This document shows positions 51,601 through 62,265 of a stretch of 64,000 nucleotides of DNA, piece after piece. The position numbers and the translations under genes are program-made. Below the pieces are notes generated by a model. That model searched no databases. It saw only the letters and a list, made by a program, of their open reading frames with translations, and was not told the origin of the DNA. The stretch's first letter is position 1, and every line of letters begins with the position of its first letter. Origin of the DNA: Helopsaltes ochotensis (taxonomy: Eukaryota; Chordata; Aves; Passeriformes; Locustellidae); NCBI GenBank assembly GCA_013400155.1, contig VXBM01000022.1:545134-609133 (forward strand), written 5' to 3'.

Positions 51601-54600
51601 ATTACATACTGCCAGAACTGTGTTTCAGAAGCCTTGGTGGCCACTGTAACGATATTCCAAAGGTACTTTCAGGTCATTTTTGAATTTACTGTAAGGTCTC
51701 TTTACATTTTTCTGCCACTAAAGAGTCTTGAAAGTGCCTGCTTCTTAACTGTTAGACAGAAATGTGTACTAGATCCTAATGTAGACAAGAATTTATTTAG
51801 TTTAAATATTTTTAAACCCGCATGTGTATATGTGTCTATATGAACAAATATACACATAAATGTATACACACATACATGCATATACATGTATAACCACATG
51901 CACACATATGCATTCCTTTTCAATCTGACATAGAGGGAGACAACTTTATAGTCTGATTAAAGACAAAGGAATTTTGTATTGAGAAGAAGAAGACACGTTA
52001 CCTCCTTTCCCATTTTTTAAAACAGCTGTCTGTCTGACTTACACATAAATCATTTAGTATATACATGTAAAAGAGTATCCTCCAGAAGGAAGGCTTCTAC
52101 AGCTTTTGCTAGCACTATGCATGTCATGAAAAACTTTAGGGAATTAAACATGTAGGAGTCATTTGACCTTAGATACCTAAATTTATGGTTATGCTACCTA
52201 ATGATACCTAAATTTTCAGGTTATTCCTGAATCCATCTGGGAGCTCTGGGCTCACTAAATTGAGACTCAGCTCTCCATGTCCAACATGTGTTCCTCGTGA
52301 TCTACCTCAGCTCAGGCTGGAGTCATACTGCCTGCACATTCCTATGGTGTTTGATATCACAGCCCTTCTGCAGGGCTTCTCAGGCTATCTTACTGATCCA
52401 GAATGGGTCATGTGACAATCCTTAAAACACATAAATTATAAATAAAACCAGGCACAATTGTCAGGAATTGACCGCAGGACAAGTAAAAGCATCATTTCCT
52501 CTGCTCTGACATACTGGGATGTTCCTTCATGAAGTGTCATCATGAGGGTTCCAGAGTTGGCCCAAGGGACACTTGCCAGGAGAGCTTTGTGGACTGGCTC
52601 TGAACCAGGCCTTGGGCTAGCCTTGGGTGGCTCCTACCCTGTGGTGTTGATACAAGCACTAAGCCATTATATGCACCGCTCCTCACAGGGCTAATCTGTG
52701 ATTAGGGCTGGCAAAATTTCCCAGCACAGCAAGTTTTGGTTTTGGGAACGAAAGTTATGCACAGAGGGAGTCCCAGCTGTCTCCCTCTTCCTTAACCTCC
52801 CACCCCTGCTGAAGTTCTGTTCCCCCTTCCCTATCACTTTAGTCCAGTGGAAGAGCACCAGTGAAATCAAACAGCACTGTCTTGTTTGGAAACAGTATAG
52901 GAACTAAAAACCCAACATTAAGTTAGTTCTGGCATCCAAGTATTGCAAAGGACATTACAGGTAACACACAGATTTAATTCTACAGTCCACCAATTTGTAG
53001 TAAATTTGGGGAGAAAAATAACATAGTTAAAAGTAGGAAACCAGAAGTTATTATTCCTAAGTGTCTCTATATGTGAATAAAGTATAAATTAGCAACTGCC
53101 ACTTTATAATTAACCTATTACTCATATTTAATCAGAACACTATACAGAAGATAAATTCTATATATTTTTTTAATATATTACCGATTCTGCCTTAAAAAAC
53201 ATACTTAATTTCACCATTTATAAAACAGAAGCATGAACCAGTGGCAGGAAAAAGGAATTGTAACCCTAGTACACAACTTGCAGAATAGCCCAGCCACTTG
53301 AAGAAAAGTTTGTAACAGCTATTTTAGTTGCTGGGTTCTTCCCTAAGTTAACCACTTCTGCTTCATGAACCACCAGTTACATTTCTGATTTAATAATTGA
53401 ATGTAGAGAAAGAACCATTAAATAAATTGTGTGAAAACCTAGCTTTTGTTTTCTTCTAAATTTTTGCTGACTTACAAAGGAAGGGGATGCAAATTATTTT
53501 GACTGTACAGCTACCTTAGTCTGGAACAAAGATCCCATTGATGTTAGCTCAGTTTATATCCCACTGTATCAATCAGAATTGGTACGCAGTGCATAGAGGG
53601 TTTATAAACCCTCATACTACTTTTCAAATGAATGGCATGCATACAATTATGATCTCAACTAATCTGTATGCAGGAAACCACTGGCTGATATATACAAGCA
53701 CTTTACTGAAAACAAGTCTAAGTTTTAATTTAGAAAAAAAGTTAAAATAGAAAATAGCATGGGCAGTCTTGACTTGAGTAAGCATACATAGAAAGTCAGA
53801 ATTAGCCAGCTATATTTTAAATTACCGAAAATTAAGGTGTAACCTCACCTGCTTTGTGTTGTCTTTAAGCAGCCTTTAAGACACCTATCTGTAACCTCTT
53901 TCTGGGGTTTATTATCCACTTTGGGCACAGTTTCTTTCTTGTGACAAATCAGTGTGTAATTCTTGTCATCATTGTTTGCCCAGAAGGTACCAACTGATGT
54001 CTCGTAGCGTATACAGAATTCCACCTTAATTCCATCTTTCTGGAAAGGAGGCACCAAAGAAATCTTAAAGCAAAACTGATCCGTTTCACTACCACAAGAA
54101 TTAGGCATGAACTCTGCGAGAATGTCGTAATAACTGAGCCAGTTATTCAATGTCATTCGAACATACACCTGCTTTTCAAAGGATACATTGAGGACTCGTA
54201 CAATGCCATTCATACCGGTAATCCCAGGCAGGAGCAGGACTGACTCCAACATTACTTTCTGCTCTCGCACTTTTTGTAAAAGTTCTTCTTGAGAAGCAGG
54301 TAAGGTAAACTGCTGGGAGAAAAAGAATTCATCCTGAGGGAAAACTTCATCTTCTACATAATTTTCTTGTCCTGTATTTGGAAATTCCCAGATATTGAAC
54401 TCTTTAACAGACACAAGATCAAACCCAAATGCATCAGCAAACGAAACTTTTCTTGAGATGTTGGTGGGAGTATCTGCCTCCTCTTCCTCTGAAGCTGAAG
54501 AATTTCGTCTTCGGGGACGTGGGGAGAAACGAAGCCTAATGTCAATATTAACATCTTCTTCCTCTGAAGTGTAATCATTTCCAGTGGGGACTTGTAATAA

Positions 54601-54642
54601 GTTAGCCCTGTTAACCTGACTAGATCCTTCAGAAGGCTCCAT
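28154..54642 (-). CDS. PPP1R3A: PPP1R3A, protein phosphatase 1 glycogen-targeting regulatory subunit (whole gene, four coding exons)
   Basis: The coding sequence is the join of 53849-54642, 33111-33169, 32868-33004 and 28154-30640 on the minus strand. This is 3477 bases, or 1158 residues plus stop; the human protein is about 1122. Introns are 20,679, 106 and 2,227 bases, all GT-AG, with phases 2, 1 and 0 that join without a stop. From family knowledge, this subunit (GM/RGL) holds the PP1 catalytic subunit on glycogen and the sarcoplasmic reticulum of skeletal and heart muscle. There PP1 activates glycogen synthase and inactivates phosphorylase kinase. Visible features are PKA-type RRNS (Ser48), the PP1-docking motif KVSF (65-68, with Ser67 as the second PKA-type site), a CBM21 glycogen-binding domain (about 125-235), a long acidic/serine-rich tail, and two C-terminal hydrophobic segments (1108-1127 and 1129-1146) ending in a lysine run. 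No frameshift or missing part was seen. The identification is very secure. Confidence 0.96.
30641..32867 (-). other. PPP1R3A: PPP1R3A intron 3
   Basis: A 2,227-bp intron. It contains a CA-rich microsatellite (about 32322-32348) and AT-rich tracts. No repeat or internal gene was recognised. Confidence 0.85.
32868..33004 (-). CDS. PPP1R3A: PPP1R3A coding exon 3 (137 bp)
   Basis: Bounded by the acceptor AACTCTTCAG and the donor CTG|GTAAGT. It completes Asp285 and adds 45 residues beginning TNIPEIVYSQAEDKG and ending DDEKELELL. The final EKELELL-L block, continued by exon 4, matches the mammalian EKELEL segment at the same exon junction. The content is acidic and low in complexity, so a disordered linker is likely. 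It ends in phase 0, which matches the in-frame acceptor of exon 4. Confidence 0.92.
33005..33110 (-). other. PPP1R3A: PPP1R3A intron 2 (106 bp)
   Basis: Very short GT-AG intron between the two small exons, while intron 1 is about 20.7 kb. It contains a pyrimidine stretch and TTCAG acceptor before exon 3. Nothing else is seen in it. Confidence 0.85.
33111..33169 (-). CDS. PPP1R3A: PPP1R3A coding exon 2 (59-bp small exon)
   Basis: A small exon bounded by a pyrimidine-rich acceptor (TTTTTGTTTAACAG) and the donor CAG|GTAC. It completes Arg265 from exon 1 and adds 19 residues (KEEILAISDDGTWNNSRTS). It ends with the first base of an Asp codon finished by exon 3. It was found by phase: exon 1 ends in phase 2 and exon 3 begins after one base, so an intervening exon of this phase is required. 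The peptide also resembles the corresponding KEESSV...ENN stretch of the mammalian protein. It lies just beyond the CBM21 domain, in the flexible linker. Confidence 0.9.
37600..38760 (+). mobile_element. Old, heavily decayed CR1-type LINE remnant
   Basis: Nucleotide blocks in the order of an ancient amniote CR1 are visible on the plus strand. They include CAACTACAGGCC (37757), TTATCTGGACTTCATTAAAGG (split by decay, about 37913), GAAGTTGGGAG with CACCAACACAGAGGAGG (about 38177-38208), GGGATGAAATTCAA and GTACATTTAGGGACTA (about 38253-38300), and GATTGATTCAAACTGAAACG through GCCTGAGAGGAGGAATAAAT (about 38568-38704). These correspond to the RT catalytic region through to the 3' part of CR1. No open frame survives. 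An unusually GC-rich patch (38005-38095) and an apparent insertion (about 38095-38160) interrupt it. Family assignment is from memory of old CR1 consensus sequences, and the ends are approximate. Confidence 0.7.
39057..39156. other. Assembly gap (100 N)
   Basis: Exactly 100 N residues, the conventional size for a gap of unknown length. It lies in PPP1R3A intron 1, so no coding exon is obviously affected. Reading frames drawn across it are meaningless. Confidence 0.99.
48389..48472. repeat. 84-bp foldback element with 29-bp inverted arms and possible 5-bp target duplication
   Basis: The left arm 48389-48417 and right arm 48444-48472 are reverse complements with one mismatch; the inner 25 bases are perfect. 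The loop is 26 bases (48418-48443). The element begins TGTTGCCCTG, ends CAGGGCGACA and is flanked by CTACC on both sides (48384-48388 and 48473-48477), as a target-site duplication would be. The left arm plus loop recurs in reverse at 1527-1589. It could be a MITE-like foldback transposon, a template-switch product or a hairpin-RNA locus. I do not recognise the family. Confidence 0.75.
48965..49010. repeat. T-rich low-complexity tract
   Basis: Runs of T broken by occasional C, read on the minus strand as an AG-rich tract. It falls in PPP1R3A intron 1. The lysine-rich frame across it on the minus strand is an artefact of composition. Confidence 0.85.
49462..49512 (+). repeat. Two imperfect copies of a roughly 26-bp tandem unit
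   Basis: CACAGTGATACATTTGTGG at 49462 and CAGAGTGATATATTTGTGG at 49488 start two adjacent units that differ at a few positions. Intron 1 of PPP1R3A; no function evident. Confidence 0.7.
51820..51912. repeat. Alternating purine-pyrimidine simple repeat
   Basis: Degenerate CA/TA/TG dinucleotide tract (for example TGTATACACACATACATGCA). Such tracts are mutable microsatellites and can adopt Z-DNA. Located in PPP1R3A intron 1. Confidence 0.85.
53849..54642 (-). CDS. PPP1R3A: PPP1R3A coding exon 1: PP1-binding motif and CBM21 domain
   Basis: Encodes residues 1-264 plus two bases of codon 265. It ends at AAGCAG followed by the donor GTGAGG. I chose the ATG at 54642 because its protein (MEPSEG) matches the conserved vertebrate start. 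An in-frame ATG at 54708 would add 22 residues and has a good Kozak context, with a stop two codons further up. Motifs in order: RRNS at 45-48 (PKA-type, with acidic serines after it), KVSFADAFGFDLVSVKEF at 65-82 (RVxF-type PP1 docking plus the conserved segment that follows it), and the CBM21 glycogen-binding fold from about 125. Within the fold are VRVLNVSFEKQVYVRM (148-163), GSETDQF (184-190), KDGIKVEFCIRYETSVGTFW (202-221) and NNDDKNYTLIC (223-233). These are the most conserved parts of the family and no key residue is lost. Confidence 0.96.
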
Positions 54643-54686
54643 TGGGCTCTCTGATGTAAACTGAAAGAGAACTGTACAACTAGTAG

Positions 54687-54810
54687 CAGCTGCTATTTGA
54701 GATACCATGATTTAAAACAAGGATTAATGTTACACTTGACATTGCAAAAGGGAGTCAGGTCTATTAATAGATGCTGTGGTGTGCGAGCTATGTTGGCCTT
54801 TCTCCATCTG
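54687..54810 (-). promoter_or_regulatory. PPP1R3A: Candidate muscle promoter module of PPP1R3A (MEF2 site plus E-boxes)
   Basis: CTATTAATAG at 54761-54770 fits the MEF2 consensus YTAWWWWTAR at every position and is palindromic. It lies 119 bases upstream of the start codon. CAGCTG at 54687-54692 and CATCTG (CAGATG on the gene strand) at 54805-54810 are E-boxes of the types preferred by MyoD-family factors. A near-MEF2 sequence (CTATTTTTAT) lies at 54861-54870. MEF2 plus E-box is the classic striated-muscle promoter combination and fits the known expression of this gene. No transcription start is visible, and single sites also occur by chance in AT-rich DNA. Confidence 0.5.
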
Positions 54811-57800
54811 ACAGTATTAGATGTTACAATTTCGGTGATACATTTCAAATATTGTATTCTCTATTTTTATGTGGCTCTATGTGTTAAGAAGAAGAACAGC
54901 ATTTAAAAACTGTCTTCTTTGCATAGTTCAATTGCTCGGAGTTACTTTAAGATGATCAGCTTATGTTGCACAAAACATTCATCATATTGCACTAATGAGG
55001 AGCTATTAATCTCTGATTAGGATGTATGCTTCATCACATAAATAGTTCCTATATTGATAAAATATTCCTATATATATTTTCAAGGCCATTTTTGCAATAT
55101 TTCTAGATACAAAATGCAATGTCACATTCTGCCCTGACTTTATAACACACTGACTCAGTGAACCAGATACTAGGACTATGCCAGCTTCTTCTAGCTAAGG
55201 ACTGGCCATCACACTTCAATGAACCAGGAACACAATACAACATGGAGGTGAGTACACTGGAAATAAACTTGTAATGTACCATTGTAAATATGACCGAGCT
55301 CACCACTAATTAGATTATGAAATCGTCTCGAACTAAATTGCATTTGCACCCAGCCATATGGAGAGAAAAGCAACTGAAAAAATTAACTTTAGCAGCCAAC
55401 TCTGAAACACAAACCTGTTTCACACAGCTACAAACAGGAGGAAGAAAGACACTAAAGTTCTTAAAGGATGTTCAACCTTTGTGTGGGACATCTTCCCATG
55501 ATATGAAATGAAACAGTGGCTTCTTAATCAACTTATTCAGATAGCATCTGACTTTCACTTTTATGGCACTCAATGCATAAAAGATTCAGTCTTTATAGAA
55601 CAAAGATCTTGAACTCAAAATGTCCCCTTTTTCCCTCACATCATTTAATGTTTGTTATTTCCCTTGTCTATATCAAAGGGTAGGCCTACCCTGTGATCTG
55701 ATAGTACAGTACAAGCTAAGATATATGGCAAAATTATCTTGAAATTAACCATGCCAGAGACTGACAGCATTAGTAGCATCATCACAGATTTCAGTACAGG
55801 TTAGAAACCTAATTCTTCATTCAGGACACTTTGAATTCTTCTCTCTGTTTTTACATTTTCACTGGTAACTTTATAGCTCATCCAGACATGTCTATTTCCA
55901 GACAATAAGGTAAATGGCATCTTAACCACAAATCATCTTTTATGATGAAGCATCCCCCACCACACCATGAGAACATCTCCAGGTCTTGCCAATGCTTCAG
56001 TAGCCATCCCACCTGCTATTGCAAAAATATTCCTAATTCCCTAATCATACTTTGAGACAATGGAGATATCAGAAGAGATTTTAAAAATAGCTTTTTACCA
56101 TAAACTACATAACTCCTACACTCCAGGGATGGTACTGACTTTGAGCCAGTGCTTTACAATTCTGTATTTTTTAGCAAGGATCAGCTGGAAAAACATTCAA
56201 GACTACTTGTTTAAGTACAGATAGTAGCGCTATATAGTCATGTTCATGACTGTCTAAGGAAGGAGTGAGATCTCCAGAACTTCCCCACAGAAGAATCCAA
56301 AGTCTTTCTCAGTGGGATTCCAGAAGCACCATGTCTACCTGGCTCCTGCTTATGGCTCTACACAGAGCTTGAGCTGATTTGCTACATGCCCATTTTGACT
56401 TTGTACTGTGTGAATTTGGCACAGTTTGGAAAATGAAACTTCTTACTCTAATGGAAAGTCAATTTCTTCTGTCGACATAATCTAAGAAAATATTACTGTA
56501 GTAATTATGCAAACAAGGAGAATTTATTTATGACACTGTTAGTTCATCGATTACACCTGTTTCTGTGAGAATCTGTTTCCTCTTTTGCATCTGGTATATT
56601 TCTTACAAAAACCTACACAGACAAATGTAAATGGGAAGGCAACTTCCCTGATTAACCATGGTGGGACATGGAGGCTAGAGGGGTAGGCAAGAGGAGGGCT
56701 GCCAACCTGCTGTGCTTGGGTGCATCTTGGACCAAGGCAAGCTTTGAGAATGGATTCATTTCTAGGAAAATAGAAAGTGAAAAACAGAAAAAGAAAACTC
56801 ATAGAAACTAGTTTTGCCTCTGAACTGCATGAAAATAGCTTAAAAACTCATTAAAGAGAGTTTTGATTTATTGATTAATATTGTTGCAATTTTTCTTTTC
56901 TTAATGCTTGCTGAAACCAAACAGTTATTTATTTGTCTTGGCCCAGTCTAGCACTAATTCAGTTAGGGAGAACCTTTCCATGGGCTTCAGCAGCTATTAG
57001 ACTAGATATTATGCCCAAGCTAACAAACAAATCACTGCATTCCATCATGCTGTTAAAAGGACTTAGGAAGGAAGGATAGGTTGCAGAATGTTCTGAAAAC
57101 AAAGACATATTCAAAGACCTGTTTTTGTTTAAATCAACTACTGTCAATGACATTAATTAATGGATATTATTCTGTACCTCTCTATCCCTCTTGTCATTCA
57201 CTCAGTTCAAATCTTTTATTTCTGTCCTGGGTGTAAATAAACATTGGAGATGGGAAGAAAAGGTCAGAAAAGGTGCATTTATCAGTTCAGTCTAAGTGCT
57301 ACCACTAATCGACAAAGTCTTCAGCCTCATGCCATTCTCTAGTTAGAGAAAGAGCATGTACTTAGTAAGGGCAGTTAATTTAGGAAACTGAAAAATTTGT
57401 ATAAGAAGACGTATGAAAGAGGGAAAAGATTCTGCCTTTTTACAAGAAAGAAATACCACTGGTTATAAGGAGGGAGACCAACAAGCACAACTGGGAACAG
57501 AGGGAGACCACACTCTTGTTGAAAACAATGTCCTATCTACAAGCTTCATCTTCTTCAGTGCAGAAGGGAAGAGGTTTATGTCTGTTCTCCTTTTAATTTA
57601 ATTCTTGTCTGAAAAGTTTGCACTGAGTTAAACTTTTCATAGAAATCCACATATTTTTATCAAAAATATACAGAGAGGGTTACACAAATCTAGCACACAT
57701 ATAATGATTGTATTAACACTGTGGAAATAATACCATGAAAAAGAAATATCATTTGTTCTCTGCATCTTTTAAAATGGTGTCCTAAAATACCTAAATCAGA

Positions 57801-59917
57801 CAACAGAGTAGCTACTTCCTTTCAAACTATAACAGCAGCAGGTCATTTTAGAACATTTTAATGGGACAACTTCTTTAATGACTTCTTAACTAAAGCCTGA
57901 TTCCTTTGAACACAACAAAACCAAATGTTGAATCAAGACAAATAGTTTCCAGGTGTCCTTACACTCTGTTTAAGTAACAGTGGAAAAACCAGATAGAATT
58001 AAATATGTGTAGAAAATAAGACAGCTCTATATGGGTTGACCTCTCTATTGAATGGCATAGTAAACATTAGAGGGAAAAACATTACTGAATTAGCAGGCTT
58101 TTGACTTAATTAAACACACAAGAGAGCAACAAAATCTAAAGTCAAATGTTTTGTCATATTTATTATTAGCACAGACCAGTTGATCTCTTTTGCCTTAACT
58201 GGAAGAAAAGAGGATATACCTTTGCATCAAGTGGAAAACAATTCTGTCTTTAGCATGGACTAAAGATGAACCAGTATAAAATCTGGTTCCACTTGGCTTT
58301 CTAACAGTGTATTCCCCAGTGCCCTAGAAAACTGCACTTCTTTAGCAAATAGTATGAGATGTATTACTTTCTGCACTGGTCTTAAATAAATCTATTAGGA
58401 TAAGGCATAAATAAATTTTCTCCTTTCAGAGAACACAGTTCTAGCTGACTGTTGAATGGCCAAAAGTGCTGAACCAGAGCTAAAAGAATTATTTTAAAGG
58501 TTATAGACTTTAGAAAGAAACACTGATGGAATATTTTGAGAGGTATTTTGAAACAGCAATTAATTCTGAAAATATGTAGAGCTAAGGAAGAAAAGACAGT
58601 ATTACACTTAAGCAATATTTTCTTTCTAAATTCCATATGACTGTATTTAAATTTTAATAATAAAGGCTGAGTTCACAAAGGCAGCCCTCAATTGTTTTCT
58701 GCTCTTTGTTACAGACTGTATGCACTGTCAGACTTTTTAACAAAACTTTGTCCTATGACTGGTCTACTCTGTGACCCAAAGTAGAAACCAGACCACTCCC
58801 TACAACATGTGCTTGTTTTCACAGCACCAAGCAGAAAAATTGCAGGCTTTGTAAATATATGTATAGAAAAAAGAAATATTGGAATTATTGTAAGGGGATA
58901 GCCTGGATTCATGCAATCAAAGCTAAGACATTGTAAAACTCTAACCTAAATTAAGGGCAGAGGAAAAAAACAATCTTTGTACAGTGAAAATTCAGAACAG
59001 ATTACATTGCTGGAACAGAATTCCCAAATGCTCTTTTATCCTCATTCATCTTTTCAAGAATATATCATTTATTCACAAATTTACAGGATAAACTCTGTAA
59101 CTAGTCTCGCTGATAAAGCCAGCTCCTTCTTTTTATGGTGCTTTGTGGGAAATCTCAGATTTCTAACCATGCAGTGTTTTAGCAGCTTTGAAGAGAATGT
59201 GGCAACAAAAATGATGCTTTAATAAGATATGTGCAGACATATGAAGAGGAATCTGCTTCCCTGGGCTGGAAAAAGTTTGCATAGTAAGAATACACATTAT
59301 GCTTTCCCTGTCTCTCATTCTTTTTTTTCAGATAAAACTGGACATTGAGCCAGTGAAGGTTGTTCCTCTAATATAAGAACTTTGCAGACATTTTAGACAG
59401 TGACAAGAGGGGTCCCACAAAGAATAAGGATAAAACAGGAAACTTGTCTTACTTTTTTAGATGGAATTTTGTTTTGGGCAAAGAGGGGAACTTTCATCTT
59501 TAATGATAAGACTCAGAGAAAAATAAAAGCTAACTCCAGAAATAATGTGCAGAAAGCAGGAACAAGCAAGACACCCAGGAGAGATTAGTATTTTCCTTGG
59601 TGGCATATCAGAAAAACAAAAATTGTGATCTTGGAGACCAGAACTTGCCCACCCTTCCAAATGTAGGGGTTTTTGCTCACCCTTTTGTCTTTCATTCCCT
59701 GTAGGATCTTCTTTTACGTACTGAAAGAACTGTTCATCTGTTCAGATATGGAGCCATTTCAACACAATTTTTCTTCTTATATAAGACTTGAGTAAAAGTT
59801 TCATGCATTTGACTTTTGGGCATTTACCGACTTTAAATTTCTAGTTTTTCAGACTTCTTTTAATAACTTCAGTTTCCTCAGTTTCTGAAAGCCTCTCCTT
59901 AAAATTGAAAACTCTTT

Positions 59918-59985
59918 TTCTTATTCTTAATTTATTCTTATTCTTAATTTATTCTTATTCTTAATTTATTCTTATTCTTAATTTA
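59918..59985 (+). repeat. Tandem repeat, four perfect copies of a 17-bp unit
   Basis: The unit TTCTTATTCTTAATTTA occurs four times without a mismatch (59918-59934, 59935-59951, 59952-59968, 59969-59985). The unit itself contains two TTCTTA words. Perfect copies imply recent expansion and likely length polymorphism. Confidence 0.97.
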
Positions 59986-61253
59986 ATTTGGATATTTGTA
60001 GGCACTCAAAAATCTGGGTTCTGTGCCTTGCCCTTCTTTAAAATCCTTCAATTTACAAAGTCACTACTGAAACAGCAGCACATGTGATTGATTCTGTGTT
60101 TCTTTCTTGGAGCTATGGGGAAAGGAACACACATTCCTTGGCACAGTGAGCAGCATTCATTCTCCAGTCTACAACTTCTGTGTTTCATAAAAACACAAAT
60201 TTCGGTAGAAATAACCTGATACAGACAATCTGGTATTCTGAATTAAAATCAAGTTTTTTATATTATTATTGTAGGAACCCATTTAGGTATGGCCTGCTTA
60301 AAGTTGAAATAACAGAAATGCCATGATTGTCATAAATAGTCTAATGTGCCAGATCACACATTTCAGAAATAATATCAATAATTTCTGCTATGGTTTGGCA
60401 ACCATTCAGCTGCAAATAAGAGAGGAGGAGAAAAAACTGGGTAAATTAGTCATCAGAAGCTTATGAAAAACTACAAGTAACAGCAAGATAATGGCAACTT
60501 TAGGATGTTCTAGGTAGACAATTTCTAGTAGGAATAGAGCAGATCAAATCAATGCCTTCAAAAGAAATGATTGCTGAGACTGAAGACCAAATAAAGCACC
60601 CTGTTAAATAGTTCATCATGTCATCACTAGGATTATTGAACACCCAAGGCTGTTAAAATACCAGGTAGATCCCATTCACAATGATTACTGGAAAAGTGTT
60701 CTATTAAATCTTGCAAGCAAGCAGGTGGCAATTCTGCTCTGGCACAGAAATATTAGATTACCCATGTAATTAGGTAACTAAATTAGGTAACCCATGTGAC
60801 CTATAGCCTTGCATTATCAGTCTTGTTTTCTAATCTAAAAACATCAGGCTACCAACTGAAACATTGGTTGGTGGATTTGAAACCCTGAGACAAGGCTCAT
60901 AAGGGCTCAATCAAGATGATCAGTCACGGTATGAACTTCAAGACGATAGGGAAAGGGATCATTTTAATAGATGCCCTAATGTTCCTCTCTGACAGAAATA
61001 TGAAAGAAGCAACCAAGGTTTATTTTCAGAACCCAAAAGAGCCTGAACAACAGCATCAACTTCAGCCTTGTAAAGTTAAATCTTTGAGGCCATTGTTGAT
61101 ACCTCAAAACACAGAACTCCTTTGTTAATACATATTTTGAATATCAAGTGACCCAAAAGAAGATATATCCTATTTCAAAGCTTCCAACATGTTTTGTTCT
61201 GCTTTCAAACGTATTTCAACATATTTAATAACCTTCCTAGACTAATCTCGTGA

Positions 61254-61440
61254 GATCATAGAATCATTGAATCATCAAAAGGTTTGGGGTTCCAACTGTC
61301 ATGGGCAGGGACACCTTCCATTAGACCAGGGTGTTCAGAAACCCGTCCAACCTGGCCTTGAACGCTTAAGGGGAGGGAGTATCCACAGCTTCTCAGGGCA
61401 ACCTTTTCCAAGATGAGATCACTGTCTTTTCCTTAACAGT
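61254..61440 (-). mobile_element. CR1 LINE 3'-end fragment, reverse orientation
   Basis: Begins with the reversed CR1 tail (ATCATAGAATCATTGAATCA), followed by GGTTTGGGGTTCCAACTG, CATGGGCAGGGACACCTTCC, CCAACCTGGCCTTGAACG and CACAGCTTCTCAGGGCAACC. All are hallmark blocks of avian CR1 3' ends read backwards. The match is firm to about 61412 and fades after that. It is strongly 5'-truncated and non-coding. It ends about 700 bases before the forkhead gene's TATA-like box. Confidence 0.9.
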
Positions 61441-62110
61441 GTCAGACCTCAGGAGGCTGAGGGCCACGTCAAAGTTCAAGTGACAGTTTGTGCTTTGGGG
61501 GTGACAGAGAACAGAACTCTCTGACTCTGAGTGGTAATTGTTCCCTCAAGCAGTTGCTTGCGTTGGCAGAACTGGTCACTTGCATACTCAGCATGAAAGC
61601 TAGTTGCTATCAGAGAGTTAATAAAAAAAAAAAGGGGGGAGCAATTTCTCTTCGGGGGGGTTTTGTTGCTTTAATTCAGTTTCACCAAGAACAGCCACAC
61701 TGCAGCTATAAAATTTGATAGGTAGTTTCCTTTCACACAGTACTTTCTATTTGCAGGTAAAACAAATGTTTGTTGTACTAAATACAACATGTTTGACTAA
61801 GTGTAGAACACAGGAACCAACATGTTGGTTTCAGTTTGTTCTACATATCACTGGAGAGTCTGATCCTTTCGCAACTCTGTCTAGGCACCATAAATTTCTC
61901 ATTAATCATTATGTTTCAATGGGGAACACTGAAGGGTGTTTTCTCAGATTATAATGAAGTGAGAGGCTAACGTCATGGCCTGTTTATCTTCATACTTAAC
62001 ATAGTATAATTATTTTGAATTTTTTTTTTCATTCAGCTAGGACTTGCACCTTGACTTTTGTAAATATAGGCAGTTCGGTTTTCATTGTTAAGGGTGTTGA
62101 CTTAACAGAG

Positions 62111-62119
62111 TATAAAATA
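62111..62119 (+). promoter_or_regulatory. TATA-box-like element upstream of the forkhead gene
   Basis: TATAAAATA is a near-ideal TATA box. Initiation about 30 bases downstream (roughly 62140-62145) would begin after the ATG at 62131 and so favour the next in-frame ATG at 62266. The box also contains the in-frame stop that closes the longest reading frame. In AT-rich DNA a chance match is possible. Confidence 0.4.
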
Positions 62120-62265
62120 GAAATCTGGATATGGGAGAGCAGCACATTTTAAGTCCAGCTTTCATTTCTCCTGCTGGTTATATTCAGTGGACCAATTATT
62201 CAACTGGCTACTTGCAGAAAAATATCAGAACACTTAAAATAAATGCTGGCTTTCAGGCTGCTATA

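Larger units (their letters stand above)
33170..53848 (-). other. PPP1R3A: PPP1R3A intron 1 (20.7 kb)
   Basis: Large first intron. It contains an old plus-strand CR1 (about 37.6-38.76 kb), a 100-bp gap of N, an 84-bp foldback element (48.4 kb), a GC-richer patch at about 41.05-41.55 kb, and simple repeats at 48.96-49.01, 49.98-50.0 and 51.82-51.91 kb. Short open frames inside it have no domain or splice support. Because of the gap its true length is uncertain. Confidence 0.8.
54811..62110. other. Divergent intergenic region between PPP1R3A and the forkhead gene
   Basis: About 7.3 kb without a supported gene. It contains the 17-bp tandem repeat at 59.9 kb and a CR1 fragment at 61.25 kb. An A run followed by a G run lies near 61622-61638. 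Regulatory elements for either gene may lie here, but none can be demonstrated by inspection beyond those listed separately. Confidence 0.6.

Noticed and set aside
59918..59985. Short regular repeats considered as a CRISPR array
   Set aside because: Units are directly adjacent with no unique spacers, in a vertebrate genome; it is a minisatellite.
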